Source of the DNA: Leptolyngbya sp. PCC 6406
Lineage (GTDB): Bacteria > Cyanobacteriota > Cyanobacteriia > Phormidesmidales > Phormidesmidaceae
Reading direction: 5' to 3'
DNA: 64,000 nt
Assembly (NCBI RefSeq): GCF_000332095.2
Contig: NZ_KI913949.1
Coordinates: 1,086,291-1,150,290 of the forward strand
Shown: piece after piece, positions 8,248 through 17,293 of the stretch
Layout: each line of letters begins with the position of its first letter
Position numbering within the stretch: the stretch's first letter is position 1
The notes under the pieces: generated by a model
What the model saw: the letters and a program-made list of their open reading frames with translations, nothing else
Databases searched by the model: none
Told to the model about the DNA's origin: nothing
Program-made: the position numbers and the translations under genes

Positions 8248-9753
8248 CTAAGGACCGAAGTAGGTCTCCGTGAAGCTGCCGTGGAGGCCGTAGGGGACAT
8301 GGTGGTGGAGTTTGAGTCGGGCTATGGGACCTGCCGAAATATTCTGCCCATTGACAATGATCACATCCGAGCATTGGCGAGCGGCATTGTAGGTGAGGCA
8401 TAGCACCCAGCCGTCATCCTCCACCGTGGCCCCTGGACGGGGCACAAAGATCGGTTCTCCCATGAAGCCCCGAGGGGCCTCGCTCCACATCTGCTCCTCA
8501 CCCGTGAGTAGATCCCGCTTTAGGAGTGCCTGGAGGGGCGCATTGCCCGTAGGTTGGTGGGCTGCCCCTATATAGAGATAACGGTAGGGGCGACCAACGC
8601 GATCTCGGTGCAGCGTTGGGAACTCGCAACAGCGTTCAACCAAAGTTTTGGCTGTCAGTTTCCGCGTCGCTACATCCACGGTGAACCGACAGAGTTGCCC
8701 CTCCGGCAGTTGGCTAAAGTCCACCATCTCGTAGCCCATACCCTCATCCAGAGATGGAAACTTCCGATAGGCAATAGAATCGATCACCACCTGGCCATCC
8801 TCTTCAAAGGCATTGGCATGGTGAAAAACAAAGCAGGGGGGAGCCTCAACCGTAATTACCGCCCCCTGACCTTGGCGGGGGATTAGCAGCACCTTGGTCG
8901 GCTGCTTGGGGTTGAAATGAATGCATTCCGCTGCCCCCTTGCTCCCCAAAATAAACCCCAAGGGATTGAAGCTAACGGGATTTTGGAAAAAGATGGCGTA
9001 ATTCGGCGTAATGGCAAAGTCATGGAGAAAGGCAAAGCCGGGAACAGTGGTGCGATAGCCTTTTGAGGCCGATTCTTGACCATCGCGGTGCAACAGCCGT
9101 CCCTCTGCATCAAACTCCAACAGGGTAATCGTGCTCGACATCCCCGCCTTAAGGGAAAAGGTTACCAAGCGCGGCGGTACTCCCCCATCCCCCGGATCAA
9201 TACGGGGATGGGCCGCAAAGGCGTCCCCTGGCTGAAGTAACCCATCTAAATTATCCAGCCCCAGAGTTTCCAGGGTCGTGGGATCCAGACGGTGGGGCTC
9301 CGCCGCCTCCCACAACGCCAAAAGCTTTTGGCCCCAGTAGATGACGTGGGTATTGGCAATATTCTTCAGCCGTAGATCAAAGGCATTAGCCCAGAGTCCC
9401 CCAGGCTTTTGGGTACCAAAGACCCCCCGATACAGGGGCTTCTGGGCCTGCTGTTCCGCCACATAGCCCGCTGTCTGCACAAAGCGATTGCGATAATAGG
9501 CCCGCCCTTGGGAGAAGGCAATGCTGCTGATCATGCCGTCTCCATCGAAGGGATGGCGGACGGGGTATTCATGGATATCCAGTAGCCCCGGCCCGTTGCG
9601 AAACAGAGTGCCGCTCAGTTCCGGGGGAATGACTCCCTCCACCGCGTCAATCCAGTAGGCAAACTCCTTCGGCTGGGAACGGTAGCCACTGCGCCAATCC
9701 GCCAAGGTGTAGGACAGATCAGTAGTTGCAGTGGAGGCAGGTAGGGTTGGCAT
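8248..9753 (-). CDS. Carotenoid oxygenase (apocarotenoid-15,15'-oxygenase family)
   Basis: Non-heme iron dioxygenase that cleaves polyene chains of carotenoids or apocarotenoids. The 501 residues match the full family length. Recognisable blocks are HPFDGDGM near residue 70, AHPRIDP, FLHDFAITPNY, FHHANAFE and the C-terminal GLHGSFTE. The His residues of the later blocks correspond to the four iron ligands of the seven-bladed propeller. It is closest in pattern to cyanobacterial ACO/Diox1 rather than plant NCED. It is a monocistronic gene separated from the upstream gene by a 13-bp-stem hairpin. Exact substrate is unknown. Confidence 0.9.
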   Translation of the reverse strand: MPTLPASTATTDLSYTLADWRSGYRSQPKEFAYWIDAVEGVIPPELSGTLFRNGPGLLDIHEYPVRHPFDGDGMISSIAFSQGRAYYRNRFVQTAGYVAEQQAQKPLYRGVFGTQKPGGLWANAFDLRLKNIANTHVIYWGQKLLALWEAAEPHRLDPTTLETLGLDNLDGLLQPGDAFAAHPRIDPGDGGVPPRLVTFSLKAGMSSTITLLEFDAEGRLLHRDGQESASKGYRTTVPGFAFLHDFAITPNYAIFFQNPVSFNPLGFILGSKGAAECIHFNPKQPTKVLLIPRQGQGAVITVEAPPCFVFHHANAFEEDGQVVIDSIAYRKFPSLDEGMGYEMVDFSQLPEGQLCRFTVDVATRKLTAKTLVERCCEFPTLHRDRVGRPYRYLYIGAAHQPTGNAPLQALLKRDLLTGEEQMWSEAPRGFMGEPIFVPRPGATVEDDGWVLCLTYNAARQCSDVIIVNGQNISAGPIARLKLHHHVPYGLHGSFTETYFGP

Positions 9754-9840
9754 AGGGAGGCAGATTACGCTTCATTAAGCAGTACTTTAATAAATTGTAA
9801 TCTTCCCTCGACGATTTCCGGCCTCCAATCCCTGAAGGTA

Positions 9841-9869
9841 ATGGGCAAAGGGCTATGCCCTTTGCCCAT
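9841..9869. terminator. Perfect 13-bp stem hairpin
   Basis: ATGGGCAAAGGGC, loop TAT, GCCCTTTGCCCAT. It lies just after the VWA gene stop on the minus strand and before the carotenoid oxygenase start, so it could end VWA transcription. There is no clear T run. Confidence 0.5.
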
Positions 9870-9883
9870 CCTACGGATACTCC

Positions 9884-10792
9884 TTATGCTTGCCGTAACA
9901 CCGAACTTAGAGTTGCGGCCCCAAACAGCATTAAGGCCACCGTGACACCAGGTTCTGGCACCGAGGTTCCTGGCCCAGGGTCGGGGGGAAGCACCACAAT
10001 TTCCTTCTTGATTTTGTTCAGAACTGCTTGCTCGAAGTCACTAAAGCTGGCTGCAACCTCTACAAAGGAGCCCTCCCCACCAATGACATTGTTCGTGTAG
10101 TAGTCATCCAGGGTACTCGATGGGGAATCTAAAATGGGCAACCCATTGATAATCACCCCTTGATCCAAGAGGTTCTGCCGTGCGGCGGCTAAGGTATTGA
10201 GATTACCGCCAGAATTATTAGTCCCATCCCCGGAAATATCCAGTACACGGCGATTGGTGGTGAAGGTGCTGGTATTGGCAAAGAGATCCGATGCCTTTCC
10301 CATTGCGTTAATGATACTGGTTAAGGGGCCGACACTGGGAACGCCCAGTGTACCGGGTCGGGCTGCCCCGGCAATGAGGTCGGCAAATTCATTGGAGGTG
10401 GTAGCGTCGGTAATGTGAAACCAGTCGATGGTGGTGGCTGCTGTTGTCGCCCAGTAGGAAAAAGCGACAGCAATGCCCCCCGGAGTATTTTCAATCCGGT
10501 CGATCACCTCCGCATTGCGGAAGGCCGCAACATAGCCATTTCGTTGGATGGCAAACTCATTCGCGTCTACGCTACCAGAGACATCTACGGACAGTACCAG
10601 CTTAGTGCCCACCAGGGTCGCACTGTAGGCAACCTGGGCGAACATAGCCCCCAGGGTCATAAACCCAGAGACTAGGCTTACTACCCCTAAAAGTTTGCGC
10701 CTGGGCAAGCGGATGCTTGGGAGAGGCTGGGGTTTATCAGAATTAGAGGTGTCATTCGGCTGTTGCTGGTAAAAGGCTACGATGGGGCGCAT
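9884..10792 (-). CDS. DUF1194-type VWA domain protein with PEP-CTERM sorting tail
   Basis: A secreted or surface protein of 302 residues. A Tat-like or signal-anchor segment (RRKLLGVVSLVSGFMTLGAM) lies near residues 31-50. A von Willebrand A/DUF1194 domain follows, with the metal-dependent adhesion site DVSGS at 70-74 and SGDGTNNSGG near 190. The C-terminus carries VPEP, a hydrophobic helix and a final Arg, the PEP-CTERM signal for exosortase-type processing. Role is unknown; VWA/PEP-CTERM proteins are often exported with exopolysaccharide. It stands alone, with a 430-bp gap upstream. Confidence 0.8.
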   Translation of the reverse strand: MRPIVAFYQQQPNDTSNSDKPQPLPSIRLPRRKLLGVVSLVSGFMTLGAMFAQVAYSATLVGTKLVLSVDVSGSVDANEFAIQRNGYVAAFRNAEVIDRIENTPGGIAVAFSYWATTAATTIDWFHITDATTSNEFADLIAGAARPGTLGVPSVGPLTSIINAMGKASDLFANTSTFTTNRRVLDISGDGTNNSGGNLNTLAAARQNLLDQGVIINGLPILDSPSSTLDDYYTNNVIGGEGSFVEVAASFSDFEQAVLNKIKKEIVVLPPDPGPGTSVPEPGVTVALMLFGAATLSSVLRQA

Positions 10793-11224
10793 CGTTAAGT
10801 CTCCTGAGAAAATTTGCTATAGCAATCCTGTATGAACTTTTTTGAGCAAACGTCTTCGTGGGTTTTTTCCTGGTGGAGAGGCTGCGCGAACGCGGCTGCA
10901 CCCACACTACGACGGCCTTCAAAAATCAAATGGAATTGCTATAAATTGGAACCACTGATTCATCACGACCATAACTTGTATCCTTTAGCAGTGAACAGTG
11001 TACGTACTTTCCACATCCCAGGAATCTCGTAAAACCTCACGCAAAATTCATATAAAGGACGGGAACTTTACGTGAATTTCATGATTTACCTATGTAAATT
11101 TTATGAGTCAGTATATGTGTTGACTTTTGGATCCTTAGTCACATAGACCGAGGCGCAGCGGATTTGATGACGATAGGCACAAAGCTTTGCCACGGTTGAA
11201 AGGCAAGGCAATGGCGAACCAGAT
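10793..11224. other. Intergenic gap without recognised gene
   Basis: About 430 bp between the VWA gene and the dihydropyrimidinase gene. It includes a split ATTGCTATA repeat (10814 and 10932) and an AT-rich part at 11035-11135 that may hold a promoter. I see no gene, RNA or terminator that I can support. Confidence 0.4.
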
Positions 11225-12640
11225 TCATAGCACCCGGCCCGAGGCGCTGCGGGGCTGGTACTGGCCCATGCCCGCCCGCCCCAACCAGCGATCGCAATCG
11301 ACAATGCACTGCCCCCGTAGAAACACCTTTTTCACCTTGCCCGTCACCTCCCGTCCTTCAAAGAGGGAATAGTCCACGAGGGAATGGTGGGTGCTGGCGC
11401 TGAGGGTGTGGGTTTCGTTGGGGTCAAAGAGGACAATATCGGCATCACTGCCCACGGCGATTGTGCCCTTGCGGGGAAAGAGGCCAAACATCTTGGCTGG
11501 GGCGGTGGCGGTGAGTTGGACAAAGCGATTGAGGTTAATCCGCCCCGCCCGAACGCCCCCGTCGTAGAGCAGAGTGAGGCGCAGTTCCACCCCAGGGGCT
11601 CCGTTGGGGATTTTAGAAAAGTCGTCTTGACCAAACCGCTTAGACTTCAGCAGACCCAGGGGATTTTCGTTGAAACAAAAGGGACAGTGGTCCGTTGCCA
11701 CCAGTTGTAGATCGTCGAACTGGAGTCCCCGCCAGAGGGCATGTTGGCATTTGTGGTCCCGCAAGGGCGGCGTCATCACATATTTCGCCGCCTCAAAGCC
11801 CGGTCGCTCGTATTCATGATGGTCCAGAAAGAGGTAATGGGGGCAGGTTTCAGCAAAGGCATGGATACCGCGATCGCGGGCTTCTACCACCGCCTCTAGA
11901 GCTTCCGCCGCCGACAGGTGAACAATATAGACCGGCACCTCCGCCAGCTCCGCAATACGAATCACCCGATGGGCCGCTTCCCCCTCCATCAAGCTGGGGC
12001 GGGTAAGTTGGTGATATTGGGGTGACGTATTACCCTGCTCCAATGCCTCCTCGATCAGAGCTTGGATCACCACCCCATTTTCCGCATGGAGATTGACCAT
12101 CCCCCCATGGCCCCCCACCTTGCGCATGGTTTTGAAGATGGCGGCATCATCCACCATCAACACGCCGGGGTAGGCCATATAGAGCTTGAAGCTAGAGACG
12201 CCGTCGTGGTTGATCAGATCCGGCAGTTCCCCCAGAGAAGCAGGATTAATGTCGGTGAGAATGACGTGGAAAGCGTAGTCTACGCAGCACTGGGGTTCGG
12301 CGGCAGCGAGGCGGCGATCTAGGGCCGCCTTGGGGCTGTCGTTGTGGAACTGCTGGGCAAAGTCGATGATGGTGGTGGTGCCACCAAAGGCGGCGGACAC
12401 TGTCCCCGTTTCAAAGCTGTCACAGGTATAGATGTCGTTGCCCATGGGGGTTTCCATGTGGACATGGGCATCAATACCACCGGGCAGCACCAGTAATCCC
12501 GTAGCATCATGGTGCTCGGCCTCCGCTACGGAGAGACTGCGGCCAATGGCCTCGATCTGTCCGTCCTGGATCAGAATGTCGCCGATGTAATCGTCTACGG
12601 CGGTGATGATGCGACCGCCTTTGATCAATACCTGAGTCAT
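11225..12640 (-). CDS. Dihydropyrimidinase / D-hydantoinase
   Basis: A cyclic-amidohydrolase of the amidohydrolase superfamily, opening dihydropyrimidine or hydantoin rings. Metal-site residues are visible: HVHME (the HxH pair), FKLYMAYPG (the carbamylated Lys), NLHAEN and VHLSAAE (His ligands), and VATDHCPF (the Asp). I chose the ATG at 12640, which begins MTQVLIKGG, the canonical first beta-strand; an upstream in-frame ATG at 12694 would add 18 atypical residues. It follows purH by about 56 bp on the same strand, so co-transcription with a nucleotide gene is plausible. Confidence 0.9.
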   Translation of the reverse strand: MTQVLIKGGRIITAVDDYIGDILIQDGQIEAIGRSLSVAEAEHHDATGLLVLPGGIDAHVHMETPMGNDIYTCDSFETGTVSAAFGGTTTIIDFAQQFHNDSPKAALDRRLAAAEPQCCVDYAFHVILTDINPASLGELPDLINHDGVSSFKLYMAYPGVLMVDDAAIFKTMRKVGGHGGMVNLHAENGVVIQALIEEALEQGNTSPQYHQLTRPSLMEGEAAHRVIRIAELAEVPVYIVHLSAAEALEAVVEARDRGIHAFAETCPHYLFLDHHEYERPGFEAAKYVMTPPLRDHKCQHALWRGLQFDDLQLVATDHCPFCFNENPLGLLKSKRFGQDDFSKIPNGAPGVELRLTLLYDGGVRAGRINLNRFVQLTATAPAKMFGLFPRKGTIAVGSDADIVLFDPNETHTLSASTHHSLVDYSLFEGREVTGKVKKVFLRGQCIVDCDRWLGRAGMGQYQPRSASGRVL

Positions 12641-12696
12641 GAATTTAAGGGATGGGGAACAATTAGAGTCAATTGTGCCCAGGCAAGGGATCACTT

Positions 12697-14256
12697 TTAG
12701 TGTAAAAAGTGACGCACCTCTGTCAGCACCATCACTAAACCCAATTCATTCGCTGCTTGGATGGAGTCTTCGTCGCGTTTGCTGCCGCCCGGTTGCACGA
12801 TGGCGGTAATTCCGGCGGCGGCGGCTGTCCGCACGGAGTCGTCGAAGGGGAAAAAGCCATCACTGGCCAGGATTGCCCCCTGTGCCTGCTCTCCCGCTTG
12901 GGTCAGGGCGATCTGGACCGATCCTACCCGGTTCATTTGCCCCGCACCGATACCCAGGGTGGCGCGATCGCGGGTAACGACAATGGCATTAGACTTCACA
13001 TGCTTCACCACCCGCCAAGCAAATAGCAGTTCCTCTAGCTGGGCTGTATCTGGCTTGCGCTCCGTCACCACCCGCCACGTCGCCGGATCGTCTGGGAGGT
13101 CATCGGCGGTCTGGACCAAGAGTCCCCCGGCGATGGCTCGGGGCAGGTGGTGGGGCCCCTGGGTCAAATCCGCCAACAGTAGCACCCGCAAATTGCCCTT
13201 CTTCTTCAAAATCGTCGCTGCCTCTGGGTCACAGCCAGGGGCAACAATACATTCCAAAAAAGTCTGGGTAAGGGCGGTGGCGGTGGCTTTGTCAATAGGC
13301 TGGTTGAGCACCACAATGCCACCAAAGGCCGATACATTATCGGCATTGAAGGCCCGTGTATAGGCGTCGGCGAGGCTACCTGCGATCGCAACACCACAGG
13401 GATTCGTATGCTTCAGCACCGCCGCCGCTGGCACCACCGGGGGAAACTCCGCCATCAAGCGGCGAGCCGCCTCCAGATCCACCAGATTGTTGTAGCTCAG
13501 GGGTTTGCCCTGGAGTAGCTCCGCCGCCGTCCAACCCGAGGGCACTGCCCCCACCTGATACCAGTGGGCGGGTTGGTGGGGATTTTCGCCATAGCGTAGG
13601 GTTTGGTGCTGGGTGGCGGTGAGGGTCCAGCGCTCCGGCAGGGGAACCCCGGCCTCGGTATCCGTCGCCGTTTCTAGGGTCAGATATTGGGCAATGGCCT
13701 GATCGTAGCTAGCGGTATGCCAAAAGGCTTGGCGAGCACAGGCAGCGCGGAAGGCGGGGGGAACGCTGCCGTCATGCTCCGTCAGCGCCTGAACATACTC
13801 CTCGTACTGGTTGGGGTGACACAACACCGTGACATAGGCATGGTTTTTGGCTGCCGCCCGCAACAGGGTAGGGCCACCAATATCAATTTGCTCAATCGCC
13901 TCCGGTAGCGTCACCTCTGGCTGGGCGATCGTCTGCTCAAAGGGATAGAGATTGACCACCACTAGGTCGAAGGGGCGGACATCGTTATCCGCCATATCCG
14001 CCTGGTCGCTGGATAAACCAGGACACCCCAGAATGCCGCCGTGGATGCGGGGATGGAGGGTCTTCACCCGACCCCCCAGAATCTCCGGGGATCCGGTAAA
14101 GTCTGCCACCTTGGTGACGGCTAGACCCGCATCTGCGATCGCGCGGGCCGTGCCGCCACTGCTGACTAACTCAAAGCCAAATTGCTCCACCAGAGCCAGC
14201 GCCAGCGCCACTAACCCAGTCTTGTCCGACACACTCAGTAGTGCTAGCCCCGCCAT
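12697..14256 (-). CDS. purH: Bifunctional AICAR transformylase / IMP cyclohydrolase
   Basis: Catalyses the last two steps of de novo IMP synthesis. The N-terminal cyclohydrolase domain begins LLSVSDKTGLV and contains VKTLHPRIHGGIL. The transformylase domain has LRYGENPHQPA, LKHTNPCGVA and SFNADNVSAFGG-like blocks, ending with QPGGSKRDEDSI. The ATG at 14256 has GGGAG about 7 bases upstream and gives about 519 residues, the normal length. Longer in-frame starts exist but would overlap the divergent esterase gene at 14351. Both genes share a promoter region of about 95 bp. Confidence 0.95.
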   Translation of the reverse strand: MAGLALLSVSDKTGLVALALALVEQFGFELVSSGGTARAIADAGLAVTKVADFTGSPEILGGRVKTLHPRIHGGILGCPGLSSDQADMADNDVRPFDLVVVNLYPFEQTIAQPEVTLPEAIEQIDIGGPTLLRAAAKNHAYVTVLCHPNQYEEYVQALTEHDGSVPPAFRAACARQAFWHTASYDQAIAQYLTLETATDTEAGVPLPERWTLTATQHQTLRYGENPHQPAHWYQVGAVPSGWTAAELLQGKPLSYNNLVDLEAARRLMAEFPPVVPAAAVLKHTNPCGVAIAGSLADAYTRAFNADNVSAFGGIVVLNQPIDKATATALTQTFLECIVAPGCDPEAATILKKKGNLRVLLLADLTQGPHHLPRAIAGGLLVQTADDLPDDPATWRVVTERKPDTAQLEELLFAWRVVKHVKSNAIVVTRDRATLGIGAGQMNRVGSVQIALTQAGEQAQGAILASDGFFPFDDSVRTAAAAGITAIVQPGGSKRDEDSIQAANELGLVMVLTEVRHFLH

Positions 14257-14350
14257 GGTCCTGCTCCCAAACGCCATCCAATCACTATACAGAAAAGCCC
14301 CAGAACGGTAGAACAGGAAAGCAAACGCCCTTTCCCACCCCAAAGCCACC

Positions 14351-14983
14351 ATGACTCTCCGGGCCATCACCCAACCCGCCACCACAGGTATCGTTGATTA
14401 TCTCTTTATTGGCCTCCACGGTTGGGGAGCCAATGGTGCAGATCTGGCCGCCCTAGGCACCTACCTCAACTTGCCTCACTACACCAAGATCTTTCCCGAC
14501 GCCCCCCTGCCCCTGCCCCAGGTGCCGGGGGGCTGCATGTGGTACGACTTCCCTGCTGGGTACGATTTTCGCTCCTCGCCCCAAGTCGAACACCAGGCAG
14601 ATCTGCAAGCCACTCGTCAGCAGCTCCGGGACTGGATTGAGGCGACGGCAGCGGCGATGGCCGTGCCCCTAGAGCGCACGGTGGTGGCGGGGTTTTCCCA
14701 GGGCGGGGCCATGGCGATGGATGTGGCCTTGCAACTTCCCCTGGCGGCGGTGCTGGTGTTGAGCGGCTATCTTCACAGCGATCCCCAGCCCCATCAGCCC
14801 TCCAGCCCGGTGTTCATGGTTCACGGGCGACTGGACCCTGTGGTGCCCATCGCAGCAGCCCACCAAGCCCGCGATCGCCTTCAGTCTCTCCAGGTCTCGG
14901 TGGCCTATCAAGAATGGGATATGGGCCACGAAATCACCCTCCCCGTGCTCCAGGCCATCCAAGAATTTTGCCAAGGTCTGTAA
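14351..14983 (+). CDS. Carboxylesterase / phospholipase, alpha/beta-hydrolase
   Basis: A 210-residue serine hydrolase of the phospholipase/carboxylesterase (Abhydrolase_2) group. The nucleophile elbow GFSQGG lies near residue 117, the acid in HGRLDPVVP near 160 and the catalytic His in MGHEI near 195. An oxyanion region follows FIGLHGWGAN near the N-terminus. It is cytoplasmic, with no signal peptide. Substrate is unknown; small esters or lysophospholipids are typical. Divergent from purH. Confidence 0.85.
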   Translation: MTLRAITQPATTGIVDYLFIGLHGWGANGADLAALGTYLNLPHYTKIFPDAPLPLPQVPGGCMWYDFPAGYDFRSSPQVEHQADLQATRQQLRDWIEATAAAMAVPLERTVVAGFSQGGAMAMDVALQLPLAAVLVLSGYLHSDPQPHQPSSPVFMVHGRLDPVVPIAAAHQARDRLQSLQVSVAYQEWDMGHEITLPVLQAIQEFCQGL

Positions 14984-15018
14984 CGGAGATTGGGGCTGAG
15001 GCTCTGCCAATCCAGTCC

Positions 15019-15084
15019 AGGGGACGGGTTCCTAGAAAGGAGGCTGGCTAAGGAGTAAGGCCATGGTCTAGGAACCCGTCCCCT
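15019..15084. repeat. 66-bp palindromic element (AGGGGACGGGTTCCTAG ends), copy 1
   Basis: Perfect 17-bp inverted ends AGGGGACGGGTTCCTAG / CTAGGAACCCGTCCCCT surround a loop of about 32 bp that includes GGCTGGCTAAGGAGTAA. Four more copies of 66-67 bp are at 39246, 40657, 45256 and 46263. Confidence 0.8.
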
Positions 15085-15207
15085 TTGCCAACCCAGATTG
15101 CGCGATTGGCTGGAATCGAGGTAGATTGGGCGCTCAGAGTTCAATCCCTGGAGTCGCATGGCCAGAAGCGGCCAAAGACCATCGCTACCAGTCGATAGTT
15201 GATTGGC

Positions 15208-15280
15208 GTAGGCTGGGTCAAACGAAGTGAGACCCAGCATCAAGACAGGCTTGCTGGGTCGGCGTGCCTTGCCCCAGCCG
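15208..15280. repeat. GTAGGCTGGGTC element, copy 1
   Basis: Starts GTAGGCTGGGTCAAACGAAG and ends with the complementary GCCTTGCCCCAGCC. A full copy is at 41660-41734 and partial ones at 40600-40639 and 41532-41555. This copy overlaps the 3' end of the WD40 gene and supplies its last residues. Confidence 0.75.
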
Positions 15281-17000
15281 ACCAGACTGCCCGTGGCGCT
15301 TCTGCGCCCTGGGTTGACGATGCTGGAGCGTCTAGGCAAAGGGCGCGATCGCTATCTGTGGCCAGGGAACTCTGGCGCAGAAACGACCCCAACCGCCCAC
15401 AGGACCGCGCCACCAACCCCTCTAGATCATCCACCGGGAACAGCTTCACCACTTCGTCCCGGCTCCCTAGAACTGTTTGCACCACCGCCGCCCACCGCCA
15501 ATCCGGGGACAGATCACCCAACCGCCCTTCATGCTGGGCAATTTGCTGCCCATTCAAGTCCCAAATTCGTGTGGTGGCATCCTCCCCGCTGGTGGCAATG
15601 TGCTGGCTATTAGGAGAGAAGCTTACTTGCCCGACCCAGCCCTGATGGCCCTCCAGCAGGGCGATTGGATTACCCGCTAAGTCCCAAATTCGTGTGGTAC
15701 CATCCTCCCCGTTGGTAGCAATGTACTGGCCATTGGGAGAGAACAGCACTTGCAAGACCCAGCCCTGATGGCCCTCCATGAGGGCGATTTGATTGCCCGC
15801 TAAGTCCCAAATTCGTGTGGTACCATCCTCCCCGAGTGTGGCAAGTTGCTGGCCATTGGGAGAGAAGCGCACTTGCCTGACACTGCCCTGATGACCCTGC
15901 ATCAGGGCGATTTGATTGCCCACTAAGTCCCACAGCCGCGCGGTGCCATCCGTCCCGCTGGTGGCAAGTTGCTGGCCATTGGGAGAGAAGCGCACTGCCA
16001 AGATCCAGCCCTGATGGCCCTCCATGAGGGCGATTTGATTGCCCGCTAAGTCCCAAATTCGTGTGGTACCATCCTCCCCGTTGGTGGCAATGTGCTGGCC
16101 ATTAGGAGAGAAGAGCACTTGCCTGACACTGCCCTGCTCGCTCTGCATCAGGGCGATTTGATTGCCCGCTAAGTCCCATAGCCGCGCGGTACCATCCGTC
16201 CCGCTGGTGGCAATGTAGTGGCCATTGGGGGAGAACAGCACTTGCGAGTCCCAGCCCTGATGGCCCTGCATCAGGGCGATTTGATTGCCCTCTAAGTCCC
16301 ATAGCCGCACGGTGCTATCCCCTCCGTTGGTAGCAATGTGCTGACCATTAGGAGAGAAGAGCACTTGCCAGAAACGGCCCTGCTCGCTCTGCATCAGGGC
16401 GATTTGATTGCCGTTCAAGTCCCATAGCCGTGCGGTACCATCCGTCCCGAGGGTGGCAATGTGCTGGCCATTGGGAGAGAAGCGTACTTGCCCGACCCAA
16501 CCCTGATGGCCTTCTAGGCGGGTTGCGCGAATCGTGCCTAGGGCGATTTGCAGCGCTAGGAGAGGACTGGTGGCGGGGGAATTGGCCAGGGCGGTGATGC
16601 CGTGTTTCTGGTTTAGGGCATCAAGGGTACTGGTTGTCCGTGGGGCTGCTACTAGGGGCTCTGTTTCTTGAGATTGAAACGGTCGGAGGGCCGAGGCTCC
16701 AGCGCGTTCCAGTTGGGTTCCGGCTTGGACGAGGCGTTGTTGGCCTAGGGCAACAGTCATTACCCCCAGAGTGCCTGTTGTTACCAGTGCTGCCACCGCT
16801 ACCGTCCCGGTCAAAAATCGGCGGGTGGGCTGATTTTTGACCGGGAGGATCTGCTGTTCTGTTTGCCTCTCTGGGTCGGGGGTGCGGGCGGGGTTGGTGG
16901 TTTGAAAAAACTGGCGCAGGTCAAGCACAGCGATCGCTCCGAGAAGGAAAACAATGCCGAAGGGGGTAACAGGTTCCCACTTTATATCGCCATCGCTCAA
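15240..17000 (-). CDS. WD40-repeat membrane-anchored protein
   Basis: A 586-residue protein with a transmembrane segment near residues 60-85 (FLTGTVAVAALVTTGTLGVM), a helical linker, then eight near-identical 41-residue WD40 units (FSPNGQHIATxGxDGTxRxWDL) and a degenerate ninth. The repeats are so alike that they look recently amplified. Linker and blades match the C-terminal half of cyanobacterial nSTAND-WD40 proteins, but no NTPase is present. The start is TTG at 17000, overlapping the stop of the small repeat ORF upstream (TTGA), which implies translational coupling. The last 28 or so residues come from an inserted GTAGGCTGGGTC repeat, so the native C-terminus is probably lost. Confidence 0.82.
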   Translation of the reverse strand: MSDGDIKWEPVTPFGIVFLLGAIAVLDLRQFFQTTNPARTPDPERQTEQQILPVKNQPTRRFLTGTVAVAALVTTGTLGVMTVALGQQRLVQAGTQLERAGASALRPFQSQETEPLVAAPRTTSTLDALNQKHGITALANSPATSPLLALQIALGTIRATRLEGHQGWVGQVRFSPNGQHIATLGTDGTARLWDLNGNQIALMQSEQGRFWQVLFSPNGQHIATNGGDSTVRLWDLEGNQIALMQGHQGWDSQVLFSPNGHYIATSGTDGTARLWDLAGNQIALMQSEQGSVRQVLFSPNGQHIATNGEDGTTRIWDLAGNQIALMEGHQGWILAVRFSPNGQQLATSGTDGTARLWDLVGNQIALMQGHQGSVRQVRFSPNGQQLATLGEDGTTRIWDLAGNQIALMEGHQGWVLQVLFSPNGQYIATNGEDGTTRIWDLAGNPIALLEGHQGWVGQVSFSPNSQHIATSGEDATTRIWDLNGQQIAQHEGRLGDLSPDWRWAAVVQTVLGSRDEVVKLFPVDDLEGLVARSCGRLGSFLRQSSLATDSDRALCLDAPASSTQGAEAPRAVWSAGARHADPASLS

Positions 17001-17239
17001 TCAAAGCGCCAAGTTTCCCCGTCAATGGTGCAGGCCATCGTGCGATCGCGGATTTCCCCGCCAATAGTACAGACCACCGTGCGATCGCGGATTTCCCCGC
17101 CAATAGTGCAGAACATGGCGCGATCGCGGATTTCCCCGCCAATAGTGCAGAACACCGCGCGATCGCGAATTTCCCCATCAATGGTGCAGAACACCGTGCG
17201 ATCGCCCTCACTGACGAAGATAATGGGTAATATTTTCAT
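16997..17239 (-). CDS. Small protein of five 13-residue repeats
   Basis: An 80-residue ORF starting MKILPIIFVSEGDRTV and built of five units with the consensus RDRTVxCTIGGEI. The units are encoded by a 39-bp DNA tandem repeat, each containing a HIP1 octamer. Stop overlaps the WD40 start codon by two bases. Alternating hydrophobic residues suggest a small beta-repeat fold. I do not recognise the family with confidence. It could instead be a non-coding tandem repeat kept in frame because 39 is a multiple of three; conservation of CTIGGEI argues for translation. Confidence 0.5.
   Translation of the reverse strand: MKILPIIFVSEGDRTVFCTIDGEIRDRAVFCTIGGEIRDRAMFCTIGGEIRDRTVVCTIGGEIRDRTMACTIDGETWRFD
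17014..17208. repeat. 39-bp tandem repeat containing HIP1, five units
   Basis: Unit: TTTCCCCGCCAATAGTGCAG followed by AACACCGTGCGATCGCGGA. Five units run head to tail, each with GCGATCGC. Located in the leader of the WD40 gene and inside the 80-residue ORF. Confidence 0.9.
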
Positions 17240-17293
17240 TGCCAGAATGCGTTTGCCCTACCCGATCGCGCCCCCCAGCTATAATCCATCGGC

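Noticed and set aside
12761-13363. Plus-strand 200-codon ORF
   Set aside because: Antisense shadow of purH, caused by high GC content.
17014-17208. CRISPR array
   Set aside because: The 39-bp units are direct tandem repeats with no variable spacers between them, so this is a tandem repeat.
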